This document shows, one piece after another, positions 1 through 8,298 of a stretch of DNA of 64,000 nt. The notes beneath the pieces were generated by a model that searched no databases, was not told the origin of the DNA, and worked only from the letters and a program-made list of their open reading frames with translations. A program made the position numbers and the translations under genes. The stretch is from Nitrospira_E sp052156535 (GTDB lineage Bacteria > Nitrospirota > Nitrospiria > Nitrospirales > UBA8639): contig NZ_JBQKUP010000029.1 in NCBI RefSeq assembly GCF_052156535.1, positions 224,196-288,195 on the forward strand. Direction: 5' to 3'. Positions within the stretch are counted from its first letter, which is position 1, and each line of letters opens with the position of its first letter.

Positions 1-24
1 TTCGCCAAGAAAAGACTGCGGTAA
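1..24 (+). pseudogene. 3' end of a GIY-YIG nuclease gene, cut by the window start
   Basis: The first 24 bases read FAKKRLR and a stop. This matches the C-terminus (FAKKRLW, stop) of the broken GIY-YIG gene at 1512-1796, and the DNA downstream also matches. GIY-YIG proteins of the small UvrC-like type typically end in a Gly-Arg-Ala-Phe-Ala-Lys-Arg/Lys-Arg stretch. Only the tail is in the window, so I cannot tell whether this copy is intact. Confidence 0.6.
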
Positions 25-80
25 TCGGGATATTTCCCCTTCATGGGGTGACCGGAGCCTAGCGAAGGCACGAGGGGGCA
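25..80 (+). repeat. Hairpin repeat following GIY-YIG gene, copy 1
   Basis: This stretch is nearly identical to 1797-1852. Both follow directly after a GIY-YIG stop codon. Each copy has the outer inverted arms CCCCTTC and a GAAGGGG/GAGGGGG counterpart, so the transcript could fold into a long imperfect hairpin, perhaps a terminator or part of a dispersed repeat unit. Confidence 0.6.
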
Positions 81-117
81 TAATTAGGAATTCGAGACCC
101 ACAGGATTCATATTTTT

Positions 118-1011
118 ATGCTAAAGCTATGGATAGTATGCATTGTGATGTTTTTCTTAGTTGGTTGTGGCCAAACCATCGACTCCAGTCCTGAATACTT
201 TCACAATCAAATTCCTGAAAAAGACACGCGCTTGGTTGTATGGGGCAACCACGAGTTGGCGTTAACCACGTCGATTGGTTTTGAATATCAAACATACAAG
301 AATTACCCTGGAGTCGGCGGCTGGACGGACTTTCCCCTGAGTCCTAATAAGTGGAAAATCCGAATGCACATGACAAACGAGGATTTGGAAGTCTTCGAAA
401 TAATTCCTATTTTCCTTTTTAACGAACGATACAAAAAAGATACCCAGTGGATTGAAAATTCTATGGCAATTGGTCCTCTTCACTATCAAGAAAGGTTAAG
501 GAGGGAAGTGCTCTTCCCGGTAAGAGGAGTTCCAGAACACGCCCCAGGAGTCGTATCTGAGAATGTGTTCCTGCAAAGAAACCAGCATGACTTTCCCCCT
601 TCCAAAGAGGAGACAGGTGGGTTTTATGATGTCCTAAACATGAGGGCGTCGCTTCAAAAGGTGGGAGAGCGCCAGCGGTGGACACGTCAGGCTCTTTTAC
701 CTAGGAACACGCTGAATATTGAATGGGATTCATGGAGTATTTGGGCGTTTCCGGAACACGTCCGACAAACAAAGGGTTTTTTCGTTTCAACTCTTGGACC
801 TGTCATGATCAAAGCCGGCAAGGATACCAATCACGCCGTGATTCCTGTTGTGGAGTTCGTAGCAGACGATCCTAAAAAATTCCATAGGCTCAATGTGAAA
901 AACGTTCAGTTTATCGAACTTTCGATCACCGGGATTCAGAGCATTGAAAGGAGTTCTCCAGAAATTCACGCCTTTCTTCAAGCCTTACTGAAAGAATTCC
1001 CCAAAAAATAG
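118..1011 (+). CDS. Hypothetical lipoprotein, 297 aa
   Basis: I do not recognise the family. The N-terminus is a short hydrophobic stretch ending in a lipobox (FLVGC, lipidated Cys17), so the product is probably exported and anchored to a membrane. The rest is soluble, rich in aromatic residues and Pro, with no repeats or obvious catalytic motif. The gene is isolated between two GIY-YIG-associated repeats, which suggests it sits in a recombined or acquired interval. A 53-residue reading frame begins on the last base of its stop codon. Confidence 0.7.
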   Translation: MLKLWIVCIVMFFLVGCGQTIDSSPEYFHNQIPEKDTRLVVWGNHELALTTSIGFEYQTYKNYPGVGGWTDFPLSPNKWKIRMHMTNEDLEVFEIIPIFLFNERYKKDTQWIENSMAIGPLHYQERLRREVLFPVRGVPEHAPGVVSENVFLQRNQHDFPPSKEETGGFYDVLNMRASLQKVGERQRWTRQALLPRNTLNIEWDSWSIWAFPEHVRQTKGFFVSTLGPVMIKAGKDTNHAVIPVVEFVADDPKKFHRLNVKNVQFIELSITGIQSIERSSPEIHAFLQALLKEFPKK

Positions 1012-1172
1012 TGGATATATTGGGTGGAGGGATGGGCCCAAGTGCATGGCAAATTATTAATGATGCTGCCAGAGGGCCAATAAACGAATTTTACCAAGCT
1101 GTCTTTTGGGGTAAAAATCTCACCGGGTTTTCCAAGAATATAATTTCAGGGAACCCAATTCCCTGTTCTTGA
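1011..1172 (+). CDS. Possible small protein, 53 aa
   Basis: A GTG codon at 1011 shares one base with the stop of the upstream lipoprotein gene and opens a 53-codon frame ending at 1172. An internal ATG at 1032 follows a purine-rich GGTGGAGGG stretch and could be the real start (46 aa). The peptide begins with a Gly-rich segment, then a mixed polar/aromatic body. No family is recognised. The tight coupling and the good Shine-Dalgarno-like run are the only support; it could also be a remnant. Confidence 0.3.
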   Translation: MDILGGGMGPSAWQIINDAARGPINEFYQAVFWGKNLTGFSKNIISGNPIPCS

Positions 1173-1511
1173 ATTGTAGCTGAGAAATAGGACTTCCTGA
1201 ACACCTTATTTTTATGGAGAGTTATGCCATTATGGTCCACAAGTCTCCCTCTAAAACGAAATAAATTCCCTGCATTTTCCCTGTTAAAGACGGAAATGGC
1301 AATTGAAAGGACAATGACTACCCCGCAGGCGGTAAGTCAGGGAAAACTGATAGATTTAATTGGTAGGGTTAGTTAACATCGGAGAGAAATTCGCTGTTGA
1401 CTGCGCACACCGCCAGCCTTCGCGATGGCTACGGCTGGCAGGCCAGTACAGAAGAGAGCGAAGGCTGTCCGCCAAAGCTTCAGCGAAGGAGGACACAAAC
1501 ACTCTTCCACA
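1173..1511. other. Non-coding stretch with two inverted repeats
   Basis: No convincing gene is seen. Near its right end lie two hairpin-forming segments: GCCAGCC (1412-1418) with GGCTGGC (1433-1439), and GTCC-G-CC (1467-1473) with GG-A-GGAC (1488-1494). They sit immediately upstream of the broken GIY-YIG gene and may be its 5' boundary repeats, mirroring the 3' hairpin repeat. Confidence 0.45.
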
Positions 1512-1796
1512 ATGAAGTATGTGTATCTCATCAAAAGCGAATCACATCCTAAGCAGAGTTACAACGGTATCACTAAAACGAACGTGGAAGCCCCGCCCTT
1601 TGGGCGGAGAACTTTACTTCCGATTTAAAAAACGACTGGCCATTCACAACGGTGGCGGACCTGTTCATACGTCGAAGGTCAAACCTTGGAAGCTCATAAC
1701 CTTTATGGCTTTTCTGAGGACTCAAAAGCCCTTGCGTTCGAACGCTACCACAAAACCGGGTCAGGAAGAGCATTCGCCAAGAAAAGACTGTGGTAA
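1512..1796 (+). pseudogene. GIY-YIG nuclease, frameshifted
   Basis: The frame from ATG 1512 encodes MKYVYLIKSE followed by a Y-N-G-I-T segment typical of the GIY-YIG nuclease fold, then runs into a stop at 1626-1628. The rest of the domain appears in other frames: R-L-A-I-H-N-G-G-G-P-V-H-T with K-P-W-K-L-I-T-F around 1636-1710, then A-L-A-F-E-R-Y-H-K-T-G-S-G-R-A-F-A-K-K-R-L-W ending at 1796. Near the first break lies a GC-rich palindrome, CCGCCCTTTGGGCGG. At least two lesions separate the parts, so the gene is broken. Small solitary GIY-YIG proteins are structure-specific endonucleases related to UvrC/SLX1. Confidence 0.75.
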
Positions 1797-1852
1797 TCGG
1801 GATATTTCCCCTTCATGCGGTGACCGGAGCAACGCGAAGGCACGAAGGGGCA
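1797..1852 (+). repeat. Hairpin repeat following GIY-YIG gene, copy 2
   Basis: This is the second copy of the element at 25-80, with only a handful of differences. The arms CCCCTTC and GAAGGGG enclose about 30 bases. The presence of the same hairpin right after two GIY-YIG stop codons indicates that gene and hairpin were duplicated or moved together. Confidence 0.6.
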
Positions 1853-1921
1853 ATATTTTTTACTCATACTGGATAAAGACAATAAAATATACTCTTCACT
1901 ATATCCTTATAAGGAGTACAC

Positions 1922-3685
1922 ATGTCGAAGACTCTTCCATCCTGGGACCTTCAAGGTCTCCTGCGCCATCCGACCAAAGACTTCAAGCGGATCACCAAAA
2001 AGCTTGACTCCCTCATTTCCGAACTCGAGGCCGTACGACCGGACTTATCCCCGGATATTTCTGCTACCCGTTTCAAAAAAATCTGGGAGCAATACGAAAC
2101 CGTCACCGAGCACATGACGACGTTGCGGGCTTTTTCGTTTTTATGGTTTTCAGAAAATACAAAAAACCAAGAAGCCCGGGCGTTTGACACTCAAGTACGG
2201 AACAGACTGACAGACTGCTCCAATCGACTGGTGTTCCTTGATCTCTGGTGGCAAAGCCTGGATTCCACCAACGCGGCCCGGTTGACGGAAAAGGCCGAGC
2301 GGTTTCGGTATCATCTGGAGACCCTGACTCGTTTCACACCGCACACCTTGAGTGAATCTGAGGAACGAATTTTAACCATTAAGAGTACGACCGGTCGTCA
2401 GGCTCTCGAAACATTGTATGGCGTCACCACGAATAGCTTGACATTTCCCATGAAAATGAAAGGCCGGACGACCCGTCTGACCCGCGAACAACTCATGGGA
2501 TATGTCCGGCATCCCTTGGCTTCGGTTCGTCGAGGAGCCTACCACGCGCTATTCAAAGTCTATGGTGAACACCGGGATGTCCTTGGAGAAATGTATAAAA
2601 GCCTGGTTCAGGATTGGGGAAATGAAGGCCTCACCTTGCGCCATTACGCTTCTCCGATGGCCGTGCGTAATGTCACAAATGATGTCCCCGAAAAAGCCGT
2701 TGATGCTCTGCTGAAAACCTGTCGAAAGAATGCCGTTATTTTCCAGGAATATTTTCGGTTAAAGGCACGGTTACTGAAGATCAAACAGTTTCAACGTTAC
2801 GATCTGTATGCGCCCTTCGCGGCGAAGAAATCGAAATATTCTTTTGCCAGGGCGAAAGAGTTGGTGATGGAAGCGTATCAAGCCTTTTCACCGGAATTGG
2901 CCGAACGGGCGAAGCGGGTTCTTGAAGAGAATCACCTTGATGCTGCGATTCGACCCGGCAAAATGGGCGGGGCTTTTTGCTATAGCGTGCTCCCCACGCA
3001 GACTCCTTATGTCCTGGTGAATTTCACCGGCGAGCCCCGTGATGTTTCGACCTTGGCGCATGAACTGGGTCATGCTGTCCACGCGATGATGGCAAAGGAG
3101 CATTCCATCTTCACGTTTCATTCGTCGCTTCCTCTTGCGGAAACGGCCTCTGTGTTTGGCGAGCACCTGCTTTCCGATTTACTTCTCCAACAGGAAAAAG
3201 ATCCCAAGGTCAGGGCGGGGCTCCTTGTCGATCAACTCGACGATGCGTATGCCACCATTATGCGACAGGCCTACTTTGTTCAATTTGAACGGGAAGCCCA
3301 TCACATGGTTCAACAAGGCGCGACCGTCGATGCGCTCGCTCAAACCTACCTGAGCCTCCTTCGGGAGCAGTTCGGGCCTCGCTTCCCCGTGGACAAGGAG
3401 TTTCAATGGGAATGGCTCGCCATTCCTCATATCTTTGCCAGTCCGTTTTATTGCTACGCCTATAGCTTTGGGAGTCTATTAGTCCTGTCGTTGTTTCAAC
3501 GCTATCAAGCAGAAGGGCCCTCGTTCGTGCCTCGATACCTACAATTGCTATCAGGAGGTGGGTCGGCCAGTCCTCAAGACCTGCTCAAACCCCTACAGGT
3601 AGATATCAACTCCACGGCATTCTGGCAGGCGGGATTTACACGGATCCAGGGGCTGGTTCATGAATTGGAACGAAGTATGCCGTGA
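1922..3685 (+). CDS. pepF: M3-family oligoendopeptidase F
   Basis: This is a zinc metallopeptidase that hydrolyses short peptides in the cytoplasm. The 587-aa length fits PepF. The gluzincin motif H-E-L-G-H is at residues 380-384, and the downstream zinc-ligand Glu lies in a L-A-E-T-A-S-V-F-G-E segment about 25 residues later, as in M3 peptidases. The N-terminal half is a helical domain typical of the family. The start ATG follows a clear AAGGAG at about 6 bases. The gene is monocistronic and converges with the cytochrome gene downstream. Confidence 0.9.
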   Translation: MSKTLPSWDLQGLLRHPTKDFKRITKKLDSLISELEAVRPDLSPDISATRFKKIWEQYETVTEHMTTLRAFSFLWFSENTKNQEARAFDTQVRNRLTDCSNRLVFLDLWWQSLDSTNAARLTEKAERFRYHLETLTRFTPHTLSESEERILTIKSTTGRQALETLYGVTTNSLTFPMKMKGRTTRLTREQLMGYVRHPLASVRRGAYHALFKVYGEHRDVLGEMYKSLVQDWGNEGLTLRHYASPMAVRNVTNDVPEKAVDALLKTCRKNAVIFQEYFRLKARLLKIKQFQRYDLYAPFAAKKSKYSFARAKELVMEAYQAFSPELAERAKRVLEENHLDAAIRPGKMGGAFCYSVLPTQTPYVLVNFTGEPRDVSTLAHELGHAVHAMMAKEHSIFTFHSSLPLAETASVFGEHLLSDLLLQQEKDPKVRAGLLVDQLDDAYATIMRQAYFVQFEREAHHMVQQGATVDALAQTYLSLLREQFGPRFPVDKEFQWEWLAIPHIFASPFYCYAYSFGSLLVLSLFQRYQAEGPSFVPRYLQLLSGGGSASPQDLLKPLQVDINSTAFWQAGFTRIQGLVHELERSMP

Positions 3686-3749
3686 AGGATTTGCCTCCAA
3701 AACGGGGTAAACCATTGGTAAGCAAACAAAAGTCAGTTTTGACGTGATG

Positions 3750-3770
3750 GCCACCCATATGGAAGGTGGC
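3750..3770. terminator. Possible bidirectional hairpin between convergent genes
   Basis: GCCACC (3750-3755) pairs with GGTGGC (3765-3770) around a 9-base loop, in the gap between the convergent pepF and cytochrome genes. There is no long T-run, so it could be a stabilising 3' hairpin rather than an intrinsic terminator. Confidence 0.3.
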
Positions 3771-3795
3771 TGAACCGGGCAACATCCGGTATTGT

Positions 3796-4230
3796 CTAGA
3801 AAATTCCAGCCTGGCGCTGGAGCCACCGGATATATCCAATAATCTGCGTGACGTCATCTGCAGTCACGCCTTCGATCTTCGGCATGTTCCCGAACTTCCA
3901 ATGGTGGGCCTTGACCCCTTGAGCCGCAGCCCGCTGAAAAGCGAAATCCGCATGGTGACTGGGCTCATAGATTTTATGCACCAAGGGGGGACCTTGAGCC
4001 GTTCCCACGGCCTGCACTCCATGGCAAGGGGAACAAAATGCATTGAATTTTTCTTCGCCCTCTTTGAATTCTGTTGGCAGGTCTTTCTCGGCCGATACCT
4101 GGGCGATGGTTGCGGAAGGAGATGATTCCCCGGCACTCGTCCCATTCTCAGAGCATCCAACAATAAACCAACAAAGAACCCCTGCCACACCTCTGAGAAT
4201 TATTCGTCTTGGTTGCTTGTTCATGTCCAC
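3796..4230 (-). CDS. Monohaem cytochrome c lipoprotein
   Basis: This is a class I-like c-type cytochrome of 144 aa, predicted to be exported and lipid-anchored (lipobox FIVGC, Cys26). One haem attachment site, C-S-P-C-H (residues 66-70), is present, and the likely distal axial ligand is Met116 in G-N-M-P. It would carry electrons in the periplasm; the partner is unknown. It is encoded next to queC on the same strand, with no obvious functional link. Confidence 0.85.
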   Translation of the reverse strand: MDMNKQPRRIILRGVAGVLCWFIVGCSENGTSAGESSPSATIAQVSAEKDLPTEFKEGEEKFNAFCSPCHGVQAVGTAQGPPLVHKIYEPSHHADFAFQRAAAQGVKAHHWKFGNMPKIEGVTADDVTQIIGYIRWLQRQAGIF

Positions 4231-4281
4231 GTTCCTTTATATCAGACTCGATCGCATTCAGACCGGGCCACGGCCCCAAAT

Positions 4282-4962
4282 TTATCCGGCGAATAGCGGA
4301 TCAGGAAGTTGTGCTTCCTTAAATCCTTCTTGACGAATCATGCAACTATCACAATGGCCACAGGGTTGATTTTGTTGACCTGGATTATAACAACTATTAG
4401 TCCATTGAAAAGGCACCCCTAAGGCATGGCCTTTTTGAATTATCTCACGTTTGGTCAAAAAAAGTAGCGGGGCGAGAATGTCGACCGGTTGGCCTTCCAA
4501 TCCCATTCGGGTGCCAAGACGAGCCACTTCCTTGAAGGCTTGAATAAATTCCGGTCGGCAATCCGGATAACCGGAATAGTCACGAATATTGGCCCCAAAA
4601 AATATGCTGGAGGCACCCAACACCTCGGCATAGGCCAGCGCTAGACTCAAGAAAATGGTATTCCTGGCTGGAACATAGGTGACGGGAATCTGCTGTTCAC
4701 GATCCCGTACGGTTCGATTGGTGGGGACAGGAATCTGATCGGTTAGCGCGGATCCACCAAAGGTTCGCAAGTCCAATGGGATTATTTTGTGTTCTTTGAC
4801 CTCAAGATATTCAGAAATTTTTTGCGCACAATCAATTTCCGTTCGATGGCGTTGCCCATAATCAATAGTCAGGAAATACAGCTCATATCCTTCTGATTTG
4901 GCAATGGCAGCCGTCACCGTTGAATCCAACCCGCCACTTGCCAGAACAACAATCTTTGACAT
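4282..4962 (-). CDS. queC: 7-cyano-7-deazaguanine synthase
   Basis: QueC converts 7-carboxy-7-deazaguanine, ATP and ammonia into preQ0, the precursor of queuosine in tRNA. The N-terminal PP-loop ATP pyrophosphatase motif (A-S-G-G-L-D-S-T) starts near residue 8. The C-terminal zinc site is the expected four-Cys cluster (C-Y-N...C-G-H-C-D-S-C). The 226-aa length is normal. I see no riboswitch in the 200 bases upstream. Confidence 0.92.
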   Translation of the reverse strand: MSKIVVLASGGLDSTVTAAIAKSEGYELYFLTIDYGQRHRTEIDCAQKISEYLEVKEHKIIPLDLRTFGGSALTDQIPVPTNRTVRDREQQIPVTYVPARNTIFLSLALAYAEVLGASSIFFGANIRDYSGYPDCRPEFIQAFKEVARLGTRMGLEGQPVDILAPLLFLTKREIIQKGHALGVPFQWTNSCYNPGQQNQPCGHCDSCMIRQEGFKEAQLPDPLFAG

Positions 4963-5163
4963 GAGCTTACGAAGGCCGTCCTTGACCCCTTTTTCCCGCC
5001 TATTAGATGGATCTGGATTTTTTTGTAAAGGAATGATCGGTCACAGGCTCAAGTGTTGGTGGTAGGACCGTTGAAGGCAAAAAACACCATTGCCAAATTG
5101 GATGGGTATATGCCAATCCCAGCTAGACACGGTGAAAGAACAGAAGCGGCAAACCTGATGATA

Positions 5164-5679
5164 TTATTGCCGCTGTTCCGATCGTTCAATCTTTTCCATC
5201 AGTTCACGTTTGGATTTACACTCGACGCATAAACGGGCAAACGGAAGCGCTTGCAAACGCTTTTCATTGATCTCTCCCCCACATTCCGCGCACACGCCAT
5301 AGGTGCCTTCATCCAAACTATCCAAGGCGTCATCAATCAATTGTCGTTCACGGTTTCGCATTTCCTGAAGAGAAATCCCCATTTCGCGATCCAAATCCAC
5401 CAGCGCCTGGTCCCCGCTATCCATGGCCGCTTCCAGCCGCCGTTGTTGTTCTTCTGTCACTGATTGTCCAAGCTGTTGTTTGATTTCTTGAATCAACGCC
5501 TCTCGTTTGGCCAAAAGAATTTCCTTTAACGCGACATGACGATCTTCCGTTGGAGCTTTCGCCGGCTTCCGCGATGCGGGGGTTGGAGAAGTGGCTTTTG
5601 ATGGGCCTTTAGCCGGCCCTTTTTTTGTTCCGGCGGAGGCCGTTGTTTTTGTTTCTTTCTTGACTGGTCTTTCGGCCAT
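5164..5679 (-). CDS. dksA: DksA/TraR-family zinc-finger protein
   Basis: This is a transcription factor of the DksA family, which binds the RNA polymerase secondary channel and, with ppGpp, adjusts rRNA and amino-acid gene transcription. A low-complexity Lys/Ala/Pro-rich N-terminal tail of about 50 residues precedes the coiled coil and the C4 zinc finger (C-A-E-C ... C-V-E-C). The extended basic tail is unusual compared with E. coli DksA. I chose the ATG at 5679 (171 aa) over an upstream one because a GGAAAG stretch precedes it. Confidence 0.85.
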   Translation of the reverse strand: MAERPVKKETKTTASAGTKKGPAKGPSKATSPTPASRKPAKAPTEDRHVALKEILLAKREALIQEIKQQLGQSVTEEQQRRLEAAMDSGDQALVDLDREMGISLQEMRNRERQLIDDALDSLDEGTYGVCAECGGEINEKRLQALPFARLCVECKSKRELMEKIERSEQRQ

Positions 5680-5788
5680 ACTACTTTCCTTTCTTCCTTC
5701 CAAAGTTAACCATTCTCTCACACGACAGGAAAACTCATTGCAAACATCTTCCCCGGTGAATCATGCGGTAATAGGATCGTCCATGTAC

Positions 5789-6304
5789 TTACTCATAAGT
5801 AATTAGGGAGTGGATGTCACACCCGTTCAATTTGTTTCGTCCATCGAGTTTCAGCAATTCGACAAGAAATACCACGCCGGCAATATCGCCACCTAATTGC
5901 CGAATCAGGTGGACAGTCGCCCCGGCCGTTCCTCCAGTGGCAAGAAGGTCATCAACCACAAGCACTCGCTCTCCCTTTTGAATCGCATCCCGATGAATCG
6001 CCAAAGTCGTCGAGCCATACTCTAAATTATAATTGACTTCAAACACATCGGCCGGCAATTTGCCGGGCTTCCGAACCGGAACAAAACCGGCTTTCAAGTG
6101 ATAGGCCAATGGGCTTCCCAAAATGAATCCTCGCGATTCAATGCCCACCACTCTGGTAATACCGGCATCCTGATAGTGACGTAGGCACTCATCGATGATG
6201 GAACGAAAACAAACAGGATTATTTAATAAGGGCGTAATATCGTAAAAAAGGATACCCGGCTTAGGAAAATCGGGAACCTCACGAATATGTGCTTTATAGT
6301 TCAT
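5789..6304 (-). CDS. apt: Adenine phosphoribosyltransferase
   Basis: APRT salvages adenine with PRPP to give AMP. The PRPP-binding loop V-V-D-D-L-L-A-T-G-G-T is present in the second half. The N-terminal D-F-P-x-P-G-I-x-F-x-D-I-T-P motif and the G-I-E-S-R-G-F segment are diagnostic. From the ATG at 6304 the protein is 171 aa, the family norm; an upstream ATG at 6322 would add six residues. It lies in a co-directional group with acyP, hemG and hemE. Confidence 0.92.
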   Translation of the reverse strand: MNYKAHIREVPDFPKPGILFYDITPLLNNPVCFRSIIDECLRHYQDAGITRVVGIESRGFILGSPLAYHLKAGFVPVRKPGKLPADVFEVNYNLEYGSTTLAIHRDAIQKGERVLVVDDLLATGGTAGATVHLIRQLGGDIAGVVFLVELLKLDGRNKLNGCDIHSLITYE

Positions 6305-6387
6305 GGAATAACGACTCAACATTGATAACGACCGTGCATGGTTCCGGTTTTGAGATCGGAATAACCGGATTCCAATGCCCCTATCCC

Positions 6388-6678
6388 CTACAGAGAAGTA
6401 CGAAGGACATGAAACCCTTCAGTTTGCCTGTTTGGGTCTTTCCAGTCAACCGTTACCTGAAGAACTTGAGAGAGAGGAGGTCCTTTGTGAATGGTTTCAA
6501 GAAAGGTATGAACTGATGCTTGAGGCCCTTCAACTTCCAATTCGACTCCTCCTTCAGCACGGTTTCGCACCCACCCATGTAATGCCATTTGGTTGGCCTG
6601 CATTTGCACAAACGCTCGAAACCCGACTCCTTGAACTTTTCCGCTAACCCAGGCATGAGCCCGAATAATCGCGTCCAT
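6388..6678 (-). CDS. acyP: Acylphosphatase
   Basis: This small enzyme hydrolyses acyl phosphates. The signature G-K-V-Q-G-V-G-F-R holds the catalytic Arg, and the catalytic Asn is in G-W-V-R-N-R. From ATG 6678 the product is 96 aa, near the typical 90-100, with GGAAGAG upstream. An alternative ATG at 6714 overlaps the end of hemG by 23 bases and would add 12 residues. Confidence 0.88.
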   Translation of the reverse strand: MDAIIRAHAWVSGKVQGVGFRAFVQMQANQMALHGWVRNRAEGGVELEVEGPQASVHTFLETIHKGPPLSQVLQVTVDWKDPNRQTEGFHVLRTSL

Positions 6679-6691
6679 TTGCTCTTCCACG

Positions 6692-8191
6692 TTATCCGAT
6701 CTGGCCCCTTCCACCGGATTCTGTGCTTCCAGAATTTTTTATTCCATGATTCGCGGCATAATCCTGTAGCAGTTGCTTTCCAACCTTTGTGCCTTCCCGT
6801 ATACAATCGGGGATACCGATGCCATACAAACCTGCTCCCGTGATATACAGGCCTGGCGAACGGGCTAACTGTTCCTGAACCTTAGCCAACCGATCCCGAT
6901 GTCCGAGCACATATTGAGGCATCCCCTGCCGCCATCGATGGACTTCTGTATAGGTCGGGGCAGCCGTGATTCCCACCATAGAGAGTAATTCTCCCCGAAC
7001 ACATTTCACAAGGGTGCGATCATCCTGCTCCACAATCGTCTCTCGCCCTCGACCTCCAATATAACAACGGATCAGAGTTTCTCCAGCCCGGCTCCGATCG
7101 GGCCACTTCAACGAAGTCCAGGTTGCGGCTAGCAATGGGCGTTGTTCTTTTCGAGGCACCACAAATCCGAATCCTCGAATCTGTGAAGCAATAGACTCAA
7201 CGGAATAGGCCATAGAAATCGTCGCGGTCGAAGCATAGGGAATCCCATCTAACAGACTCGCTGTTTCGGGACGAACTGTACGAAGTAACCGAGCGGTCTG
7301 ATATGCCGGAGTGGCCAACACGACCGCATCAGCTGGAAGCCGATTTCCATCCTCCAACATGACCTGAAATTCCCCTGACTCCAGATTCGGAGATTGAATT
7401 TCCAGACACCCGACCCCTGCCATCAACCCTACTCCACGTTTGCGCAATGCCTCCACCAGGGCCTGAATGAGTTCACTTAATCCACCACGAAGCGACATAA
7501 ACATGGTGGTGGCTGCGCCGGAGGAACTCGGGGCTGGTGGCGCACTGGCCAGAGCCTTTCGCATTCCCTTAATGACACTGCCATGTTCCCGCTCTAATTC
7601 GCGGAATCGTGGAAAGGTCGACTCAATACTGAGTTCATCGGCATCCCCGGCATAGATGCCTGCCACCAATGGTTCGATTACATACTCGAAGGCTTCGGTG
7701 CCAAATCGTCGACGAAAAAAATCTCCCAAAGATTCATCTGCCGGCCGAGGATTCTGCTTTGGCCAAAACCGTTCGGCAGCCATGCGAAGCATCCCCCCCC
7801 AGGTTAGGAGCCCGCTGGAAACAAGCGTATCAACCCGTCTGGGTCGAAAGGCCAATAAACCTTGTGGGAGTTCTCGCAATGCTCCACGGCAAAATGAAAA
7901 TGTCTGATTGTGTTGGAGGTTGGTAGAAATCAACTGATCCTGAAGTCCTAACGTGCGACACAATTCTAGAGCCCATGGTTTGGAAGTCAGGAACGAGTCA
8001 GGTCCACCTTCGATCAGATAGTTGTCCGTCACATGTGTCAGAATTTTTCCACCCCACCGAGGCTCTCGTTCCACGACTGTGCATTGCACGGGTGTCTGTG
8101 TTGTCGCACTCTCCTCCCTGAGAGCATATGCCGTGGCCAGTCCGGATATTCCCCCTCCGACAATCACCACTTGGTATGGAATTTTCCTCAT
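6692..8191 (-). CDS. hemY: Protoporphyrinogen oxidase (HemG/HemY type)
   Basis: This FAD enzyme performs the penultimate step of haem synthesis, oxidising protoporphyrinogen IX (or coproporphyrinogen III in some bacteria). The dinucleotide-binding motif V-I-V-G-G-G-I-S-G-L-A is at the N-terminus, and a second FAD contact (Y-I-T-G-A-G-L-Y-G-I-G-I) is near the C-terminus. The 499-aa length is normal for the HemY family. It follows hemE on the same strand, 107 bases apart, which supports the pathway assignment. Confidence 0.88.
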   Translation of the reverse strand: MRKIPYQVVIVGGGISGLATAYALREESATTQTPVQCTVVEREPRWGGKILTHVTDNYLIEGGPDSFLTSKPWALELCRTLGLQDQLISTNLQHNQTFSFCRGALRELPQGLLAFRPRRVDTLVSSGLLTWGGMLRMAAERFWPKQNPRPADESLGDFFRRRFGTEAFEYVIEPLVAGIYAGDADELSIESTFPRFRELEREHGSVIKGMRKALASAPPAPSSSGAATTMFMSLRGGLSELIQALVEALRKRGVGLMAGVGCLEIQSPNLESGEFQVMLEDGNRLPADAVVLATPAYQTARLLRTVRPETASLLDGIPYASTATISMAYSVESIASQIRGFGFVVPRKEQRPLLAATWTSLKWPDRSRAGETLIRCYIGGRGRETIVEQDDRTLVKCVRGELLSMVGITAAPTYTEVHRWRQGMPQYVLGHRDRLAKVQEQLARSPGLYITGAGLYGIGIPDCIREGTKVGKQLLQDYAANHGIKNSGSTESGGRGQIG

Positions 8192-8298
8192 GAAGTCCCA
8201 AGCAATCAGAAAGGAAATGCATGTATGTGGCTAAGACATTGAAATAAACAGGTGTTCATGGGGAGGGAAAAATCCGACGGGGGAAAAGTACCGCTACA

